A DNA stretch of 64,000 nucleotides from Mixta mediterraneensis (GCF_014946725.1 NZ_JACFXY010000006.1:124001-188000), one strand, 5' to 3'; counted from the first letter of the stretch, positions 7,968 to 17,251 are shown. Notes: generated by a model not told the origin, from the letters alone. Translations and numbers: made by a program.

Positions 7968-8373
7968 TCAGTTCGCTCCAGATATCATCAAAGGTAATGT
8001 TGTGAATGGCCCCGTCCCGCTGATAAACCGTTACGCCAGCGGCCAGTGTGTCTATTCCGGTACGCTCAGAGGTCACATCAATGCGCGCCGCAACACCATC
8101 CTCAGTCATCCACGACAGCGCCTGCTGCATATATTCGCGGGCATTCTGCGGGGTTTTGTTGGTGAGTTTCCGGCGTTTCAGCAGATACAGGCGGGAGCCG
8201 ATACGGTCATTCTGAACCGTGGGCCACGTATCGCCCCACCAGCCGTAAGGCTGCGGGGTTTTATCGTCCCGCTCAGCGCGGCGCCACGTGAAAAGAGAAA
8301 TCACTACGGCGCGCGTCAAAAGATTGAGCGGATCCGTGGCATCCTTTCGGATTCCATTAACATAGAGGATCAT
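7960..8373 (-). CDS. GP46-like baseplate protein
   Basis: The 137-aa protein carries the Mu gp46 family pattern: VVISLFTWRRAERDD, then GWWGDTWP, then IGSRLYLLKRRKLT. It is a small wedge component related to T4 gp25/P2 gpW. Its position between the spike protein and baseplate J is conserved in Mu-like tails. Confidence 0.9.
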   Translation of the reverse strand: MILYVNGIRKDATDPLNLLTRAVVISLFTWRRAERDDKTPQPYGWWGDTWPTVQNDRIGSRLYLLKRRKLTNKTPQNAREYMQQALSWMTEDGVAARIDVTSERTGIDTLAAGVTVYQRDGAIHNITFDDIWSELNG

Positions 8374-8377
8374 GGTG

Positions 8378-8908
8378 TCAGCTCATAGGTTGGTCTGGCT
8401 TGTTGGTCGTTCCACCACCGTCGCCGTTTTCTTTATGGGTGTGGCCGTTATACGTTATGCGCATTTGAGCCATAGTTTTACCGCTACCATTGCAGTTATC
8501 TTTGATGTCGCCAGTGGATTCGATCGGCATTTCAAAGCGGGCTTTAGGGGCGTTTTTGAACACGATTGGCTTCCCGCTACCATCAACAACGATCCCGGCG
8601 CGGGTTAATGTAACGGACTGACCCTGGTCGTCATAAATGGCAACCTCGCCGCGGGCAAGACCTTTAAGCCGGTACCGCCTGTCAGCAACAATAACCGCCA
8701 TACCATGGGAGCGGTCGCCGCCGGGAAACAGCACCACTGCCTCAGCACCGTTTTGAGCGGCGGAGGTGAAACCATAAGGTTCAAGATGCTCAACGCCTTC
8801 CTTGGGGTCACCGGCAATCAGCCTCAGACCGGCCGTCTGGCATTTTTTCGCGGTATCGAGCGCAGTAATAACAGCACGGGCCACGATATTTCGGAGGGAG
8901 TTATTCAT
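8378..8908 (-). CDS. Baseplate spike protein V (Mu gp45)
   Basis: The 176-aa protein has an N-terminal OB-like region (GAEAVVLFPGGDRSHG) and a C-terminal beta-helical spike ending in ITYNGHTHKENGDGGG. The HxH near the tip is where such spikes bind an iron ion. It acts as the membrane-piercing tip of the contractile tail. It abuts the hub gene, sharing one base. Confidence 0.92.
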   Translation of the reverse strand: MNNSLRNIVARAVITALDTAKKCQTAGLRLIAGDPKEGVEHLEPYGFTSAAQNGAEAVVLFPGGDRSHGMAVIVADRRYRLKGLARGEVAIYDDQGQSVTLTRAGIVVDGSGKPIVFKNAPKARFEMPIESTGDIKDNCNGSGKTMAQMRITYNGHTHKENGDGGGTTNKPDQPMS

Positions 8909-9972
8909 CAGAATTCGATCCCCCCACTGGACTTTTTCTTCTTCGCCTTCGGCTTTGTCGGCTCAGGCAGATAAGCATCCGCTGGCCCGACCCTGATTTC
9001 AGTGATCGTGCCGTTATTGTCCTGGCTGTAAGTCACCTCGGCGATCACCAGCGTTTCATTATCAAAACCATTCAGCGGGTCATAAACCACCACGGACTGA
9101 TTTGGCTTCCACAATTCCCCGTTCCCCTGGCGCCAGCCCTGCACGGTGTAGGTTGTCTCCTGCGTTTTAGCTGCACGCTGGCGCGCCTCGAATTCACATC
9201 GGGATTTGCAGCTGTCGGTAGTGGCCGTGCCGGACTGCTGGAGAGTATGAGGCCGATAGCGGGTTACGCCAAAATCAGTGGTACTCTGCCGAATAGCGGC
9301 AATCGTGGCTTCGCCAAAATCATCGTCAGTGCCAGGACGTTGCCCGGTGACAAGATAGCTGGAGAAACGATCGCGCACGCTACGCTCAGTATCGCAGGAC
9401 AGGATATTATCCCCCAGCACCAGCGCTGTGACGGCTTTGGCGCTTCCGGGCGTACCCAGCACCAGCCGCCCCTGCTCATCGTCATACGCCAAAGCCTGAA
9501 CCTGACCCAGCAGGCGATTAAGACAATCCACTACCGTTTCACCATGCTCAGGCTGAGCATCAATCACAGCCGCTACCGGGGCACCAGCATCAACAACATC
9601 AATCCCGAATGGCTGGGCCAGCGTGCTGGCAATACGAAACAAATTTTTCCCGCTTTGCTGAGCAGGTGCCGCACTGCAATCAATAAGATCGGCAGTTTTG
9701 CTTCTGCCAACGATACCGCGTGTAATACTGCTGGCATCGTAACGCAGCGGCAGCGCTTCAACCCATCCGGTTATCACCAGATCTTCACCAATCAACACCT
9801 CTACCTTATCGCCATTTTTAATCTGCAGGGTGCCATCAGGGCTACCGGGCCACTGGCTGGTAATCGCAACGTTGAAATCCCGGGCAATACGATCGATGCC
9901 GGCACTGATACGAACCGATGTCCAGCCGCCCCATTCGCGCCCGTTGATGCGCAAAAAAACAGTATTGTTCAT
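8908..9972 (-). CDS. Baseplate hub protein (Mu gp44/gpP)
   Basis: The 354-aa protein matches the Mu gpP hub family (related to T4 gp27 and P2 gpD). It contains WGGWTSVRISAGIDRIARDF at the start and VRDRFSSYLVTGQ in the middle. The lysine-rich end KPKAKKKKSSGGIEF is variable in the family. It overlaps gpN by 4 bp. Confidence 0.9.
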   Translation of the reverse strand: MNNTVFLRINGREWGGWTSVRISAGIDRIARDFNVAITSQWPGSPDGTLQIKNGDKVEVLIGEDLVITGWVEALPLRYDASSITRGIVGRSKTADLIDCSAAPAQQSGKNLFRIASTLAQPFGIDVVDAGAPVAAVIDAQPEHGETVVDCLNRLLGQVQALAYDDEQGRLVLGTPGSAKAVTALVLGDNILSCDTERSVRDRFSSYLVTGQRPGTDDDFGEATIAAIRQSTTDFGVTRYRPHTLQQSGTATTDSCKSRCEFEARQRAAKTQETTYTVQGWRQGNGELWKPNQSVVVYDPLNGFDNETLVIAEVTYSQDNNGTITEIRVGPADAYLPEPTKPKAKKKKSSGGIEF

Positions 9973-11294
9973 CGTACCGGCACCCTCAGCGGTTCAACCG
10001 GCACAAAGCCGGGATGGCGGACAGGATTACGGATCAAAATGTCAGATTCGCGCCCGGCGTCGTCATACCAGCCAGCGGCCAATACCAGAGCAGGCAGAAC
10101 ATCATCCGGCGTTCTCTGTGCGGTGCGCTCTACCTGCGCCAGCCGCGCCGAAATATCACGGTTCAGGTCTGTACGCATCGTGGATATCTGCTGGAACAGA
10201 GAATCGTCACTGATCCGCAACTGCTCCTGGTCTATTGCCGCATTGAGCGCGGCGCGGATATCGGTTAGGTCATCCCAGTTTGGCGGAGGAGTGGCACTGC
10301 TGACTGTCTGCGCACCATCAAGCGCCGGGTGCGTGACAGTGATAATGTCCGAATCACTGGTCGTTGCGGTATTTTGGGCTGACGAAACACGTGGCTGCGC
10401 CAGCGTCGTCACCGCAGCAGTGGCCGTACTGATAGCCGTTGCCCTGATGGCCGCCGCGACCAGATTACTCTGCGTTTTTTGGGTGACTACAGATCCAGAG
10501 TCAGTGGACCAGGTGCCACGCGGCGAAAGACCAGGATCCAGCATAATACCGGACAGGGTTTTTATCATCGTGACCAAATCTGAAGTATCGCCACTAAGAC
10601 GATCTCCTGCCCGCCAGGCTTTCTGAAGCGCTCTGACAAAATCATTCGCGGCGCTGGGCGGCATCAGAATGACCGACAAATCCCCCTGCAATAGCCGCAT
10701 GGCCGCTGACACGCCCGAATCGACCATCTTGAATGCATCCGAAACGGTGTTGATCATCGCCGTGGCATCGGCAATCACGTCATTCTGGATAAAGTCCGGG
10801 ATACCGGAGAGGCCAAATGCGGAGAACATACTGTCAATGGCATCGTCAAACAGCCCGCCTGACTCATCAAGGCGCTGCGCCGTCGCCATGCCCGCAACCG
10901 GGAAGGTTAATTCTCCGCTCTCCACAAACTCGAACGAAATGCGCGCCATGCGCCCTTCTGCACTGCTGTGTGACACCTTCACAGTGCCGTTTATGCTGCC
11001 CTGCATTTCACCATACTGAGGATGAACCAGCGTGCCGGGGCCGTTCGTCTCCACTGCGGCAATCAGGCGATCCCGCTGGTCAGCATAATCGCCCCCAATT
11101 ACGTAGGCGTTGATTGTCAGCCTGCGCGCTGCTCTGCCAAGATCCTCCGCCCAGGGCTTATCCCTGTTGGGGTACTCATGCAACTGTACCCGGCGGCCAA
11201 AGGATGCATCATCGTCCTCAACAGAGAAAGGCACACCCCGAAATGACGCATCGCGCAGGCGATCGCGCCAGTCTGGCGTAGAAAAAAATGCCAT
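9969..11294 (-). CDS. Mu gpN-like DNA circularisation/baseplate protein
   Basis: The 441-aa protein begins with the conserved DNA_circ_N block (WRDRLRDASFRGVPFSVEDDD...RRVQLHEYPNRDKPWAEDLG). In Mu, gpN (gp43) is needed for tail assembly and is associated with DNA circularisation after infection. It is followed by the hub and spike genes in the usual Mu order. Upstream a terminator and a moron separate it from the tape measure gene. Confidence 0.9.
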   Translation of the reverse strand: MAFFSTPDWRDRLRDASFRGVPFSVEDDDASFGRRVQLHEYPNRDKPWAEDLGRAARRLTINAYVIGGDYADQRDRLIAAVETNGPGTLVHPQYGEMQGSINGTVKVSHSSAEGRMARISFEFVESGELTFPVAGMATAQRLDESGGLFDDAIDSMFSAFGLSGIPDFIQNDVIADATAMINTVSDAFKMVDSGVSAAMRLLQGDLSVILMPPSAANDFVRALQKAWRAGDRLSGDTSDLVTMIKTLSGIMLDPGLSPRGTWSTDSGSVVTQKTQSNLVAAAIRATAISTATAAVTTLAQPRVSSAQNTATTSDSDIITVTHPALDGAQTVSSATPPPNWDDLTDIRAALNAAIDQEQLRISDDSLFQQISTMRTDLNRDISARLAQVERTAQRTPDDVLPALVLAAGWYDDAGRESDILIRNPVRHPGFVPVEPLRVPVR

Positions 11295-11311
11295 CTTTCC
11301 CCCCTAAATAC

Positions 11312-11334
11312 AAAACCCGCCGAAAAGGCGGGTT
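11312..11334 (-). terminator. Terminator downstream of the secreted moron
   Basis: Read leftward: AACCCGCC, TTTTC loop, GGCGGGTT, then TTTT. It lies between the moron stop (11360) and the gpN start (11294), so it would limit moron transcription while Q-modified late transcripts read through. Confidence 0.8.
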
Positions 11335-11359
11335 CATAGATAGCTTCTGATAAAAGTAA

Positions 11360-11812
11360 TTACTCCGGCTTAATCACTTTACATTTCACCTTGGCAACAC
11401 CAGATGTTCCATTTACATTAACACCAGCTGATGCCTTCCCATCTTTCATTACAGTTACGAAAAGCTGACCTCCATGCATCTTAAAACCAAATTCATAACC
11501 ATCTACTTTATCAGAGCTGAAATCATCATTATGAAATTGGGTAGTAATGGACATTAGTATTGCAGGAGCATCATCTGTATTTGAAAATATAAATGCTCCT
11601 TTCGAACTCCCATAATCATATGAGGCTCTTGTGATAAGAAGTCTCCCACTAGCAGATTTTGTGGGGCACTTTATATCAATAGCTTCGGATATAACCCCAT
11701 CCCCATTGGCAGCAATTTTAACTTTCTCGATAAAATTGGAAGCCAGTTCACTTCTTGCAAAAGCGGAATAAGACAAACAAAAAATCATTACCCCTATGAT
11801 TACTTTTTTCAC
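11360..11812 (-). CDS. Secreted hypothetical protein, moron inside the tail operon
   Basis: The 150-aa protein starts with a signal peptide (MKKVIIGVMIFCLSYSAFA, cleavage likely after the AFA). The mature part contains two cysteines (IKCPT, VKCKV), perhaps forming a disulphide in the periplasm. I do not recognise the family. The start is GTG with GGGAGG upstream, 12 bp after the tape measure stop. Base composition is clearly more AT-rich than the tail genes around it, and it has its own terminator. These are the marks of a late acquisition, possibly a lysogenic conversion or exclusion factor. Confidence 0.6.
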   Translation of the reverse strand: MKKVIIGVMIFCLSYSAFARSELASNFIEKVKIAANGDGVISEAIDIKCPTKSASGRLLITRASYDYGSSKGAFIFSNTDDAPAILMSITTQFHNDDFSSDKVDGYEFGFKMHGGQLFVTVMKDGKASAGVNVNGTSGVAKVKCKVIKPE

Positions 11813-11824
11813 AACGCCTCCCGG

Positions 11825-13732
11825 TCAGTTCTTTTTTCTAAATGGAGAATAACCCACATCATGGGAAATACCCATCAGAGGATTGCCGGAGGCCGGAATA
11901 TCCGCCACGCGCATGCCCTGTGGGGCGTTTTCGAAGGTGACTTTCAGCTCACTTCGCTGTGTGCCGGGTGTCGCAGCACGATCAAGCATTGGGGGTTTGC
12001 TTAGAGGAGCCACTGGCTGGAAATTATCCCGGGTATCCTGCTGTATCATTTCACGATTTTTCTGGTTGTTATACCAACCGCCTGAGCCCCAGCGATTTTT
12101 TAGGGACTGCCAGAAAGAATCCGTGTGATCAGCCTGCTTAGTGGCTTCAGCGATCTCTTTGAGCTTTTCGAACATATAGATAGCGACCGCTATCTGTATC
12201 GTCGTCACCCCAATCGCGGCGATTTTCCCCAGCACACCGGAAAGGTCTTTTGCCAGCGACAGTGCCGTTCTGAGGGAACCTATCGTCTTCACGGTAAACG
12301 CGCCTGCCATGTACAGACCAACACCACCGAGCACATTTTCCCAGCCTCCCATTGCCTGTGCGACTTTATCCACCTCCTGCCATACCTCCTTGATAACCGG
12401 ACCAACCTCATCCCAGTTATCAATAATCAGCATGGCCCCTGCAGCCAGGGCTGCTATGGCTATTTTTGCCGTAGACAAATTGATAACGCTGCTAAGGATT
12501 TTAATCGCCCGGGACAAGGTACCGATCGATACACCAACAGCCAGCAATGCGGCACCAAACTTAGCCACAGACTGCACAAGCTCCGGGTTAGCCCGTACAA
12601 ATTCACGGACATGCTCCAGATAAGGCATAACCGCTTTAGCGGCCTCGTTGATGGCTGGCAGGAAGGTATCGCCCAGCGTCACAGAAATCGCGTTGACGCT
12701 GTTTTTCAGTAGGATCAGCTGATTTTCCGTCGTGGCGGCGCGTGAGGCATATTCCTTCTGCATTGAGCCGCCATACTCCTGAGCGTCTCCGACACGTTTA
12801 AAGTTGGTGCGCAGCAGATCCAGATTGGTCAGCAAGGGAGCTATCGCGCTGAGAGATTCCTTGCCGAACAGCGCGTTCATGACGGCGGCCTGCTTAGCTT
12901 TTGGCACCTTCGCCAACGAATCCAGCACCTTCAGCATGGCGCCGCGGGAATCCTTCTGCATATCCTCAGCGAGTTTCTTCGGATTCAGCTTCAGGAAAGC
13001 CATCGCCTGCTTCTGTGCCTTCGTGGCAGAATTGCCGGCAGTCAGCGATAGCATAAAGTTTTTGATGCCGGTTGAGGCTATCTCTGACTCCACCCCCATC
13101 CCGGCGATGGTGGCCCCCATTGCCGCAATCTCCCCGGATGCTACCCCGGCAACACTACCCAGGGGGCCGATCCGGGTCACAATGTCCGAGATTTTCTTCG
13201 CGTTCGCAGGGCCGGTATTCCCCAGATAGTTAATTTTATCGGCGAGGACAACGACATCATCCTGCGTCAGCTTAAACGCCGTGCGCCACTGTGCCATCAT
13301 CTGGCCCGACTCTTCGGCGGTGGTATCAAATGCCACCCCCATCTTCACCGCATCACTGGCGAACTGCATCAGGTCGTTTTGGGCGATACCGGCCTGACCA
13401 CCAGCAGCGACAATTTCTGCAATCCCTTCCGCCGCCATCGGCAGTTGGGTGGAAAGCGTCAGAATGTCGTCGCTCATCTGCGCAAAGGCTTTTTTATCGT
13501 CCAGGCCGTCAACCACCTTACGGATGTCGGCCATTTTTGATTCAAAACCAATAGCAGAGTTTATTGGCATCGCCAGCGCACCGAGAATCGCGGTACCGGC
13601 CGCCGCAGCCCCCAGCGCCAGACCGGCCATTTCCTTCTGGAACCCCTTCAGCTGCCGCTGCATCCCTTTCAGCGGGCCGGATAGCTGATCAACGGCGGTG
13701 ATGATGGCCTTTAACTGGAAACTGTCAGCCAT
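11825..13732 (-). CDS. Tail tape measure protein
   Basis: The 635-aa protein has the tape-measure layout: an N-terminal coiled region (VDQLSGPLKGMQRQLKGFQKEMAGL), a TMP core (residues about 90-330, e.g. FDTTAEESGQMMAQWRTAFKL) and several hydrophobic segments between 390 and 520. It sets tail length and is ejected during infection. Its ATG overlaps the stop of the frameshifted chaperone reading frame (ATGGCTGA), which couples their translation. Confidence 0.93.
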   Translation of the reverse strand: MADSFQLKAIITAVDQLSGPLKGMQRQLKGFQKEMAGLALGAAAAGTAILGALAMPINSAIGFESKMADIRKVVDGLDDKKAFAQMSDDILTLSTQLPMAAEGIAEIVAAGGQAGIAQNDLMQFASDAVKMGVAFDTTAEESGQMMAQWRTAFKLTQDDVVVLADKINYLGNTGPANAKKISDIVTRIGPLGSVAGVASGEIAAMGATIAGMGVESEIASTGIKNFMLSLTAGNSATKAQKQAMAFLKLNPKKLAEDMQKDSRGAMLKVLDSLAKVPKAKQAAVMNALFGKESLSAIAPLLTNLDLLRTNFKRVGDAQEYGGSMQKEYASRAATTENQLILLKNSVNAISVTLGDTFLPAINEAAKAVMPYLEHVREFVRANPELVQSVAKFGAALLAVGVSIGTLSRAIKILSSVINLSTAKIAIAALAAGAMLIIDNWDEVGPVIKEVWQEVDKVAQAMGGWENVLGGVGLYMAGAFTVKTIGSLRTALSLAKDLSGVLGKIAAIGVTTIQIAVAIYMFEKLKEIAEATKQADHTDSFWQSLKNRWGSGGWYNNQKNREMIQQDTRDNFQPVAPLSKPPMLDRAATPGTQRSELKVTFENAPQGMRVADIPASGNPLMGISHDVGYSPFRKKN

Positions 13733-13889
13733 GCTTTATTTCCTCATTAATGCGAACGGCCTCCGATTCCAGTTCCAGAAATTCAGATATGGCCGCCCGC
13801 CGAAGCTCAAGGGGGTTTAGTCGCCAGAAGTGAGCGGTGTTGTAGAGCCGGTTTCGGAGGTTGTCTCCCCCGCCGATTGAGTAAAAAAA
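13725..13889 (-). CDS. Chaperone extension reached by -1 frameshift
   Basis: This frame has no plausible start codon. It is open across the end of the upstream gene and encodes 52 residues after the shift (YSIGGGDNLRNRLYNTAHFW ... NEEIKHG), stopping in the tape measure start. The upstream gene reads T-TTT-TTT at 13889-13883 in the correct phase for -1 slippage. The fused product would be about 139 aa. Tail assembly chaperones of long-tailed phages are commonly made this way; Mu uses a different shift. Confidence 0.75.
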   Translation of the reverse strand, partial: FFYSIGGGDNLRNRLYNTAHFWRLNPLELRRAAISEFLELESEAVRINEEIKHG

Positions 13890-14143
13890 TTGAGGATCAG
13901 CATGCTGGCTTTGAAAATATCGAGTTTCGCCAGTTTCGCCGCGGACGAACGTGGGATACCCGCCAGCAGCGGGATATATTTCAGCGCAACGGAGCTGTCA
14001 ATTTTAATCGCGCCTTCCGAGGAAACCGTAAACGGGAAACCGATCGCTTCGATTTCGTCATATGACGGTTCACGCAGTTCCAGCACATGCAGTTTTTCGT
14101 TATGAGCCATGATCGGCTCTTTAAGCTTCAACTCTTTTGTCAT
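13817..14143 (-). CDS. Tail assembly chaperone (Mu gp41-like)
   Basis: The 108-aa protein (LHVLELREPSYDEIEAIGFP... YIPLLAGIPRSSAAKLAKLD) matches the Mu gp41/phage tail assembly family, which chaperones the tape measure protein. It starts in a 4-bp ATGA overlap with the tube gene. Codons 85-87 (AAT TTT TTT) contain the slip site that leads into the extension at 13725-13889. Confidence 0.85.
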   Translation of the reverse strand: MTKELKLKEPIMAHNEKLHVLELREPSYDEIEAIGFPFTVSSEGAIKIDSSVALKYIPLLAGIPRSSAAKLAKLDIFKASMLILNFFTQSAGETTSETGSTTPLTSGD

Positions 14144-14496
14144 TGGTAAAATCCTTCTTCACCGTGGAACTCCAGATCCACCGTGCCCTCTTCGGGGTTA
14201 TGGTTAGCTTCGCCGTGCAGCCAGGCATTGGACAGCACGTACACCTGACCGTTAGCCAGCTCAGATGTGATGGTCATGACATCAGACGAGGTTATTTTGT
14301 CGACGGGAAAGTTTTTCGGAACTTTGGCAGTGACCTTCGTATACGCTGCGCGGCTCGTTTCTTTGTAATCAACAGATCCGTCCAGGCCGATCACGTCATC
14401 ACGGACTTTGGTGTTCATGGGGACTTCAATGCCGCCGGTAACTGATAGCTGCTGGCCGTCGATTTTGAAATAGGTCGTTCCCGCAATCTTTGCCAT
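14140..14496 (-). CDS. Tail tube protein
   Basis: The 118-aa protein matches the Mu gpM (gp40) tube family: YFKIDGQQLSVTGGIEVPMN at the start and an end with DLEFHGEEGFYQ. Its length and position directly after the sheath fit. It shares one base with the sheath stop. Confidence 0.9.
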   Translation of the reverse strand: MAKIAGTTYFKIDGQQLSVTGGIEVPMNTKVRDDVIGLDGSVDYKETSRAAYTKVTAKVPKNFPVDKITSSDVMTITSELANGQVYVLSNAWLHGEANHNPEEGTVDLEFHGEEGFYQ

Positions 14497-16010
14497 TATG
14501 AGGCCTCCTCGTTGTACTGCAGGCGGAACTGATTAAGCACAGCAAACACGCGCAGCTGGTTGACATAATCTGGCGGGAACAGCACATCCAGACGGTTCGG
14601 ATCGTTCGTATTACGCTCGACAATCAAGTATTTCTGGAACAGGTCAAAGTTCTCGACAATACCCTCACGCTCAAGCTGACGGTAGGTTGAGCCCAGCTCA
14701 CCACGAATAACCGCAGGCGTGACAATCGCTTGGCCAGGGCCAAAACGCGTTCCATCATTGGCGAGTTTATGACGACCGTATTTGCTGGTGATCACCGACT
14801 TCAGGCGGCGCAGTACATAGGCGCTGGTATGCAGCGTTTCGCTATCGAGGTAGCTGTTGTCTGCCACGCCATACGCATTGGTCTTGTAGGTGGTGATGTC
14901 ACGCTGGATGCGCAGCACGCCAGATTCCGTGTAAGCAGTCGCAATGCCATGTGTCAAAAGTGACTGCTGCTCGGTGATGGTAAAGCGCTTGCCAGTCGGC
15001 GCAGGCAATACACCAGTGAGTTCACCAGTCTGCGTCGGACGAGCGGGATCGATTCGCAGGAAAACAGCATCACGCGCCAGGCGATACCCCACCAGCTCAT
15101 CGACACAGGTTTGCACCTCTTTCTCATAGCCAGCGATGGTGATGTGCTGGTTGTTGAGCGAATCACCAAATGCCACCAGTTCAGACAGCGAGCCGGTTTT
15201 GGCAGTGTAAACATGACCATAAAGCTGGCGGATGTAACTCCATCGCCCGGCGCTGTCGTTCATTTCAACCGACATCAATTGCAGGGAGTTCGCATCGCTG
15301 AATGGCAGCCCGATATAATCAAAAGGCTCGTCCCCCATAGCAGCAATCGCCTGAGACAAGTCTGGATCACCAGCACCACCGCTCATTTTACCCGTCTGAA
15401 TACTTAACCCCGCGGGGATCTCTTCACCGCTGGCGGTACCGTAGTAATTCAGGGTTAACGGAATATTATTGCCCACCGGGCCGCTGTTCACAGCAGAGAG
15501 AATAACTGTGCCCTGCGCTTCCCCGGCAGAAGTCGTCTGATATTCCGCGCTGACAGGCAAATCGGGGTTATTATTGATAATACTCAGCATGGCCTGTGCC
15601 ACCTGATCGCCAGTGTCCCCCGTTGCCACTGTTACCTGTACCTTACGGGTGCCAACGTAGAGGTTCACGGTACCCGCATCCGTCGCTGTGCCGGTGATGG
15701 TAATAGTGCCCGACGCCGCTTCACCATTATCAGGAACGGCAATCACCCAGAGTTCACCAAACGGATCCACCTGGCGGTATGCCTCCACCATGCGAGCCAG
15801 CTGGCTGCCACGGCCCGCCATTTTTTTAGCTAAATCCTTCGATGGCATAATCACCAATTGATTCAGCGGCATATCCGATTCAGGTAGCGCCATCCCAATT
15901 AGCAGAGAAGGGGCACTGTCCTGTGCGGTGTTTGCCGCGCTGTTATCCATTTCAGCATAAAATAGCGGCACCCGGTTATCAGCCGGGATGGTGTTAAAGC
16001 TTACGGTCAT
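14496..16010 (-). CDS. Contractile tail sheath protein
   Basis: The protein of 504 aa is of Mu gpL type. The start MTVSFNTIPADNRVPLFYAE is the family N-terminus; ATG 16010 has GGGGA nine bases upstream. An earlier ATG at 16040 would lie inside the DUF2635 gene. The C-terminal NDPNRLDVLFPPDYVNQLRVF is the conserved sheath end. It forms the contracting outer tail layer. Confidence 0.93.
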   Translation of the reverse strand: MTVSFNTIPADNRVPLFYAEMDNSAANTAQDSAPSLLIGMALPESDMPLNQLVIMPSKDLAKKMAGRGSQLARMVEAYRQVDPFGELWVIAVPDNGEAASGTITITGTATDAGTVNLYVGTRKVQVTVATGDTGDQVAQAMLSIINNNPDLPVSAEYQTTSAGEAQGTVILSAVNSGPVGNNIPLTLNYYGTASGEEIPAGLSIQTGKMSGGAGDPDLSQAIAAMGDEPFDYIGLPFSDANSLQLMSVEMNDSAGRWSYIRQLYGHVYTAKTGSLSELVAFGDSLNNQHITIAGYEKEVQTCVDELVGYRLARDAVFLRIDPARPTQTGELTGVLPAPTGKRFTITEQQSLLTHGIATAYTESGVLRIQRDITTYKTNAYGVADNSYLDSETLHTSAYVLRRLKSVITSKYGRHKLANDGTRFGPGQAIVTPAVIRGELGSTYRQLEREGIVENFDLFQKYLIVERNTNDPNRLDVLFPPDYVNQLRVFAVLNQFRLQYNEEAS

Positions 16011-16164
16011 TTTTATCCCCTTTACGCGAGATTTTCTCAATATCGCCAGCAGCTTCGCGGCGATACCAGTAGGCGTTTACTTCCACATTTCGCCCAGATT
16101 CAGGCAAAAGATCGCCGCGGGTCGGATCCGGAACGGATCGCCCCCTTTTGGGTTTCACAAACAT
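15994..16164 (-). CDS. DUF2635 small tail protein (Mu gp38-like)
   Basis: The 56-aa protein starts MFVKPKRGRSVPDPTRGDLLP and continues GRNVEVNAYWYRRE, the DUF2635 pattern. Such a gene always lies between the tail terminator and sheath in Mu-like tails. It overlaps the sheath start by 17 bp. The role is unknown. Confidence 0.85.
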   Translation of the reverse strand: MFVKPKRGRSVPDPTRGDLLPESGRNVEVNAYWYRREAAGDIEKISRKGDKNDRKL

Positions 16165-16184
16165 TATTTTTTCCAGGTAGAGGG

Positions 16185-16742
16185 TTACGGGAAGGTGATT
16201 TCGGTGTGGTGCTCAATATTACCGTCTGGCCCGCCGCCGGGGCCGATATAGTCCACATCGATACTGAGTGTCTTCAGCTCTTCCAGCGCGTCGAGATCAT
16301 CCTGCTGGCGGGAGTCAGCCTCGTCGATCTCATATTTCACCGTGAAGTCGAACTGGTAATAAAGTTCATAGCGGTTCAGCTCCAGCAACATACCACCAGC
16401 GTACTGAATTTCATGGGCGTCAGGATCCGGGCACCATCCCAGAAGCGCTTTCCAGATTTCATGACGCACATCATGCACCGCGTCATAGGATGCCCACTGG
16501 CCTTTTTCGTCACGCTCATTATTGAGAACGACGATCACAGAAAATCCCTCTGTCAAATCCTGCCAGTAGTCAGTCTGGGAGCGTTGTTCCCCGGTTACAT
16601 CCTCCGCCGGTACCACATAAGCGGCGGGAAGCTTCAGTTTTCCGGCATCCGGGATCGCCTTAAACTGTGCGGCGCCACCCACGCGATTTTCAAAACGCAG
16701 GCATCGGGCCCGCAGTGCGGCCACAATCGGCGTCAGTTTCAT
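16185..16742 (-). CDS. Tail terminator protein (Mu gp37-like)
   Basis: The 185-aa protein has a phage tail-terminator/Gp37 pattern: IVAALRARC at the start, LPAAYVVPAEDVTG, and VVLNNERDEKGQWASYDAVHD. It caps the tail and joins it to the head. It overlaps the next upstream gene by 4 bp and lies in the expected order. Confidence 0.8.
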   Translation of the reverse strand: MKLTPIVAALRARCLRFENRVGGAAQFKAIPDAGKLKLPAAYVVPAEDVTGEQRSQTDYWQDLTEGFSVIVVLNNERDEKGQWASYDAVHDVRHEIWKALLGWCPDPDAHEIQYAGGMLLELNRYELYYQFDFTVKYEIDEADSRQQDDLDALEELKTLSIDVDYIGPGGGPDGNIEHHTEITFP

Positions 16743-17251
16743 TTCTTTTTCCTTCTCTGCGGACGAAGGGACTTGCGCAGCTCACGCGACAGCACATACC
16801 GGGTCCAGCTGCGACGACGCTCCAGTACTTCGACCATGTAGTTATTACGTGGAGCAATTTTCCAGCCACTGCCGCCGGACGCACCGCGATGATGCCCTTT
16901 TTTACGCTTAGCGCCGCGGCGCACACCGTAAAACAGAAACGCCGGATAAAAGGCACCAGAAATATGGCGATTCCCCTCGCCGTTCTTCTGGTTGGGAGCA
17001 ATCTTCACCATCAAACCCGGGCGTCGTTTGGATGCGCGAGGAACGTAATAACCTATTGAGCGGGCCAGTTTCCCTGTACGGTATGCCGGGTTTTCGCCGG
17101 GTGCAGAGCGTCCCCGACGCATGACCAGACGGCGGGCATCCCGCATATGCACCTGACCAATGGTGACAAACGCCCGGCGCATGCGGGCGCGATTGAAAAC
17201 CAGCTCTTTCGGCTGTTCAAAATCAACGTGTAAAAATGCTTTGTTCTGCAT
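16739..17251 (-). CDS. HK97 gp10-like/virion morphogenesis protein
   Basis: The 170-aa protein is very basic (RRGRSAPGENPAYRTGKLARSI; C-terminal RPQRRKKK). The RTGKLARSIGY motif is typical of HK97-gp10-like minor tail/neck proteins. I chose ATG 17251 (MQNKAFLHVDFEQPKE), which overlaps the head-closure gene by 29 bp; an upstream ATG at 17311 would overlap it by 89 bp. Confidence 0.75.
   Translation of the reverse strand: MQNKAFLHVDFEQPKELVFNRARMRRAFVTIGQVHMRDARRLVMRRGRSAPGENPAYRTGKLARSIGYYVPRASKRRPGLMVKIAPNQKNGEGNRHISGAFYPAFLFYGVRRGAKRKKGHHRGASGGSGWKIAPRNNYMVEVLERRRSWTRYVLSRELRKSLRPQRRKKK

Noticed and set aside
9247..10626. 459-codon rightward ORF
   Set aside because: It lies opposite the gpP and gpN genes, has no family-like motifs and reflects the GC-rich codon pattern of the true strand.
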